Program-made: the position numbers and the translations under genes
Assembly (NCBI RefSeq): GCF_030063145.1
Contig: NZ_JASISM010000005.1
Span: forward strand, 248,001-312,000
Length of the DNA: 64,000 bases
Direction: 5' to 3'
DNA from: Cryobacterium sp. PH31-L1
GTDB lineage: Bacteria; Actinomycetota; Actinomycetes; Actinomycetales; Microbacteriaceae
Shown: one piece after another, positions 63,099 through 64,000 of the stretch
Position numbering within the stretch: position 1 is the stretch's first letter
How the letters are laid out: each line of letters starts with the position of its first letter
Notes under the pieces: generated by a model
Database searches by the model: none
What the model was told of the DNA's origin: nothing
Seen by the model: the letters and a program-made list of their open reading frames with translations, nothing else

Positions 63099-63986
63099 AT
63101 GACTCAGGTTTCCGAAATTTTCGATCCGTCCCTGTGGAAGCCGGTCGACGGCTTCTCCGCGCTGGCCGACATCACCTATCACCACGACAACGCCGGCCGG
63201 GTCGCCCGCGTCGCCTTCAACCGGCCGGAGGTGCGCAACGCCTTCCGCCCGCAGTCGGTCGATGAGCTCTACCGGGTGCTCGACGACGCCATGCAGAACA
63301 CCAAAATCGGCGTCGTTCTGCTCACCGGCAACGGACCCAGCCCCAAAGACGGCGGCTGGGCGTTCTGCTCCGGCGGCGACCAGCGAATCCGCGGCCGCGA
63401 TGGCTACCAGTACCGCGACGGAACCGTGAGCACCGGTCGGTTGCATATTCTCGAGGTCCAGCGACTTATCCGCTTCATGCCCAAGGTCGTCATCGCCGTC
63501 ATTCCCGGCTGGGCGGCCGGCGGCGGACACTCCCTGCACTCGGTCTGCGACCTGTCGATCGCCAGCAAGGAACACGGCATGTTCAAACAAACGGATGCCG
63601 ACGTCGGCTCGTTCGACGGCGGTTACGGCAGCGCCTACTTCGCCCAGCACGTCGGGCAGAAGTTCGCCAGGGAAGTGTTCTTTCTCGCCCGCCCGTACGA
63701 CGCGCAGCGCGCCTATGAGATGGGCGCCGTCAACGCGGTGGTGCCGCACGCCGAACTGGAGACCACCGCGCTGGACTGGGCCAACACCATCCTCACGAAG
63801 TCGCCGACCGCGATCCGCATGCTCAAGTACTCCTTCAACGCCATCGATGACGGACTGGTCGGCCAGCAGCTCTTCGCTGGCGAGGCCACCCGCCTCGCCT
63901 ACGGCACCGACGAAGCCGTCGAGGGCAAGGAAGCATTCCTCGAACACCGCGAACCCGACTGGTCCCCCTTTCCCTGGCAGTTCTAG
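63099..63986 (+). CDS. menB: 1,4-dihydroxy-2-naphthoyl-CoA synthase MenB
   Basis: 295 aa. Crotonase fold with MenB-specific blocks: RPEVRNAFRPQSVDEL, FCSGGDQRIRGRDGY, PGWAAGGGHSLHSVCDL (oxyanion hole), QTDADVGSFDGGYGSAY, and the C-terminal FLEHREPDWSPFPWQF. MenB closes the naphthoquinone ring in menaquinone synthesis. ATG 63099 is 9 nt after mmsB with no strong ribosome binding site. Placement in the valine operon is odd; ordinary enoyl-CoA hydratases lack the GSFDGGYGSAY and terminal motifs, so I keep the MenB call. Confidence 0.93.
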   Translation: MTQVSEIFDPSLWKPVDGFSALADITYHHDNAGRVARVAFNRPEVRNAFRPQSVDELYRVLDDAMQNTKIGVVLLTGNGPSPKDGGWAFCSGGDQRIRGRDGYQYRDGTVSTGRLHILEVQRLIRFMPKVVIAVIPGWAAGGGHSLHSVCDLSIASKEHGMFKQTDADVGSFDGGYGSAYFAQHVGQKFAREVFFLARPYDAQRAYEMGAVNAVVPHAELETTALDWANTILTKSPTAIRMLKYSFNAIDDGLVGQQLFAGEATRLAYGTDEAVEGKEAFLEHREPDWSPFPWQF

Positions 63987-64000
63987 CCGGCATAACAGGC

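Noticed and set aside
61998..63947. 649-codon minus-strand open frame
   Set aside because: Antisense of mmsB and menB, both of which show conserved active-site motifs.

Overview
The window is high-GC actinobacterial chromosome. Gene content (mycothiol-era GST-like reductase, MhuD-type haem oxygenase, DUF222-HNH gene, actinobacterial HelD, CGNR and FBP proteins) and the very frequent heptamer GCATCCG/CGGATGC suggest a Microbacteriaceae relative (Cryobacterium/Leifsonia-like); this is an inference from familiarity, not a computed placement. I saw no rRNA, tRNA, CRISPR array, prophage or complete insertion sequence.

Layout. 0-9.6 kb: mixed housekeeping and accessory genes: a glutathionyl-hydroquinone-reductase-like protein, a stand-alone LigD-type polymerase, membrane proteins, an MFS exporter, DUF427, a DUF6457/FdhF-type molybdopterin pair, and a 54-aa Cys-rich protein behind a CsoR-like inverted repeat. 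9.6-15.2 kb: jetA-jetB-jetC of a type I Wadjet (MksBEF-like) plasmid-defence operon, with no jetD next to it. 15.2-19.7 kb: an S9 peptidase and a HelD RNA-polymerase-recycling helicase.

19.9-30.2 kb is a sulfur amino acid/cobalamin neighbourhood: a MalY-type C-S lyase, MetY, a lipoprotein, a single-chain EcfT-EcfA-EcfA' fusion, an ECF S component, then (after a cluster of GC-rich repeats) cobalamin-dependent MetH on the other strand. The arrangement argues that the transporter imports vitamin B12 or a precursor. 30.2-33 kb holds a tightly coupled operon of an HExxH metallopeptidase, a multi-pass membrane protein and an EspR-like HTH protein, with an unrecognised divergent gene: a candidate uncharacterised system. 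33-42.5 kb: mhuD, phosphatase, flavin oxidoreductase, EmrB-type exporter with TetR regulator, a putative alkyl-base DNA glycosylase, a secreted Gly/Asn-rich protein, ankyrin and hydrolase genes.

42.5-44 kb looks like the wreck of a secreted-toxin locus (small helical ESX-like protein, broken toxin reading frame, lipoprotein). 44-54.4 kb: DEAD-box helicase, quinone reductases, YigZ, APC permease, a nonsense-mutated DUF1992 gene abutting a beheaded ABC ATPase, EamA exporter with divergent CGNR regulator, FBP-domain protein. 54.4-60.2 kb: a DUF222-HNH gene and several decayed genes (frameshifted cupin, truncated MalT-type regulator), with copies of a dispersed 'GGTCTCGAC' repeat.

60.2-64 kb: a MarR regulator diverges from an acyl-CoA dehydrogenase-mmsB-menB run across a perfect 40-bp double operator; the first two genes fit valine/isobutyrate catabolism, while menB belongs to menaquinone synthesis.
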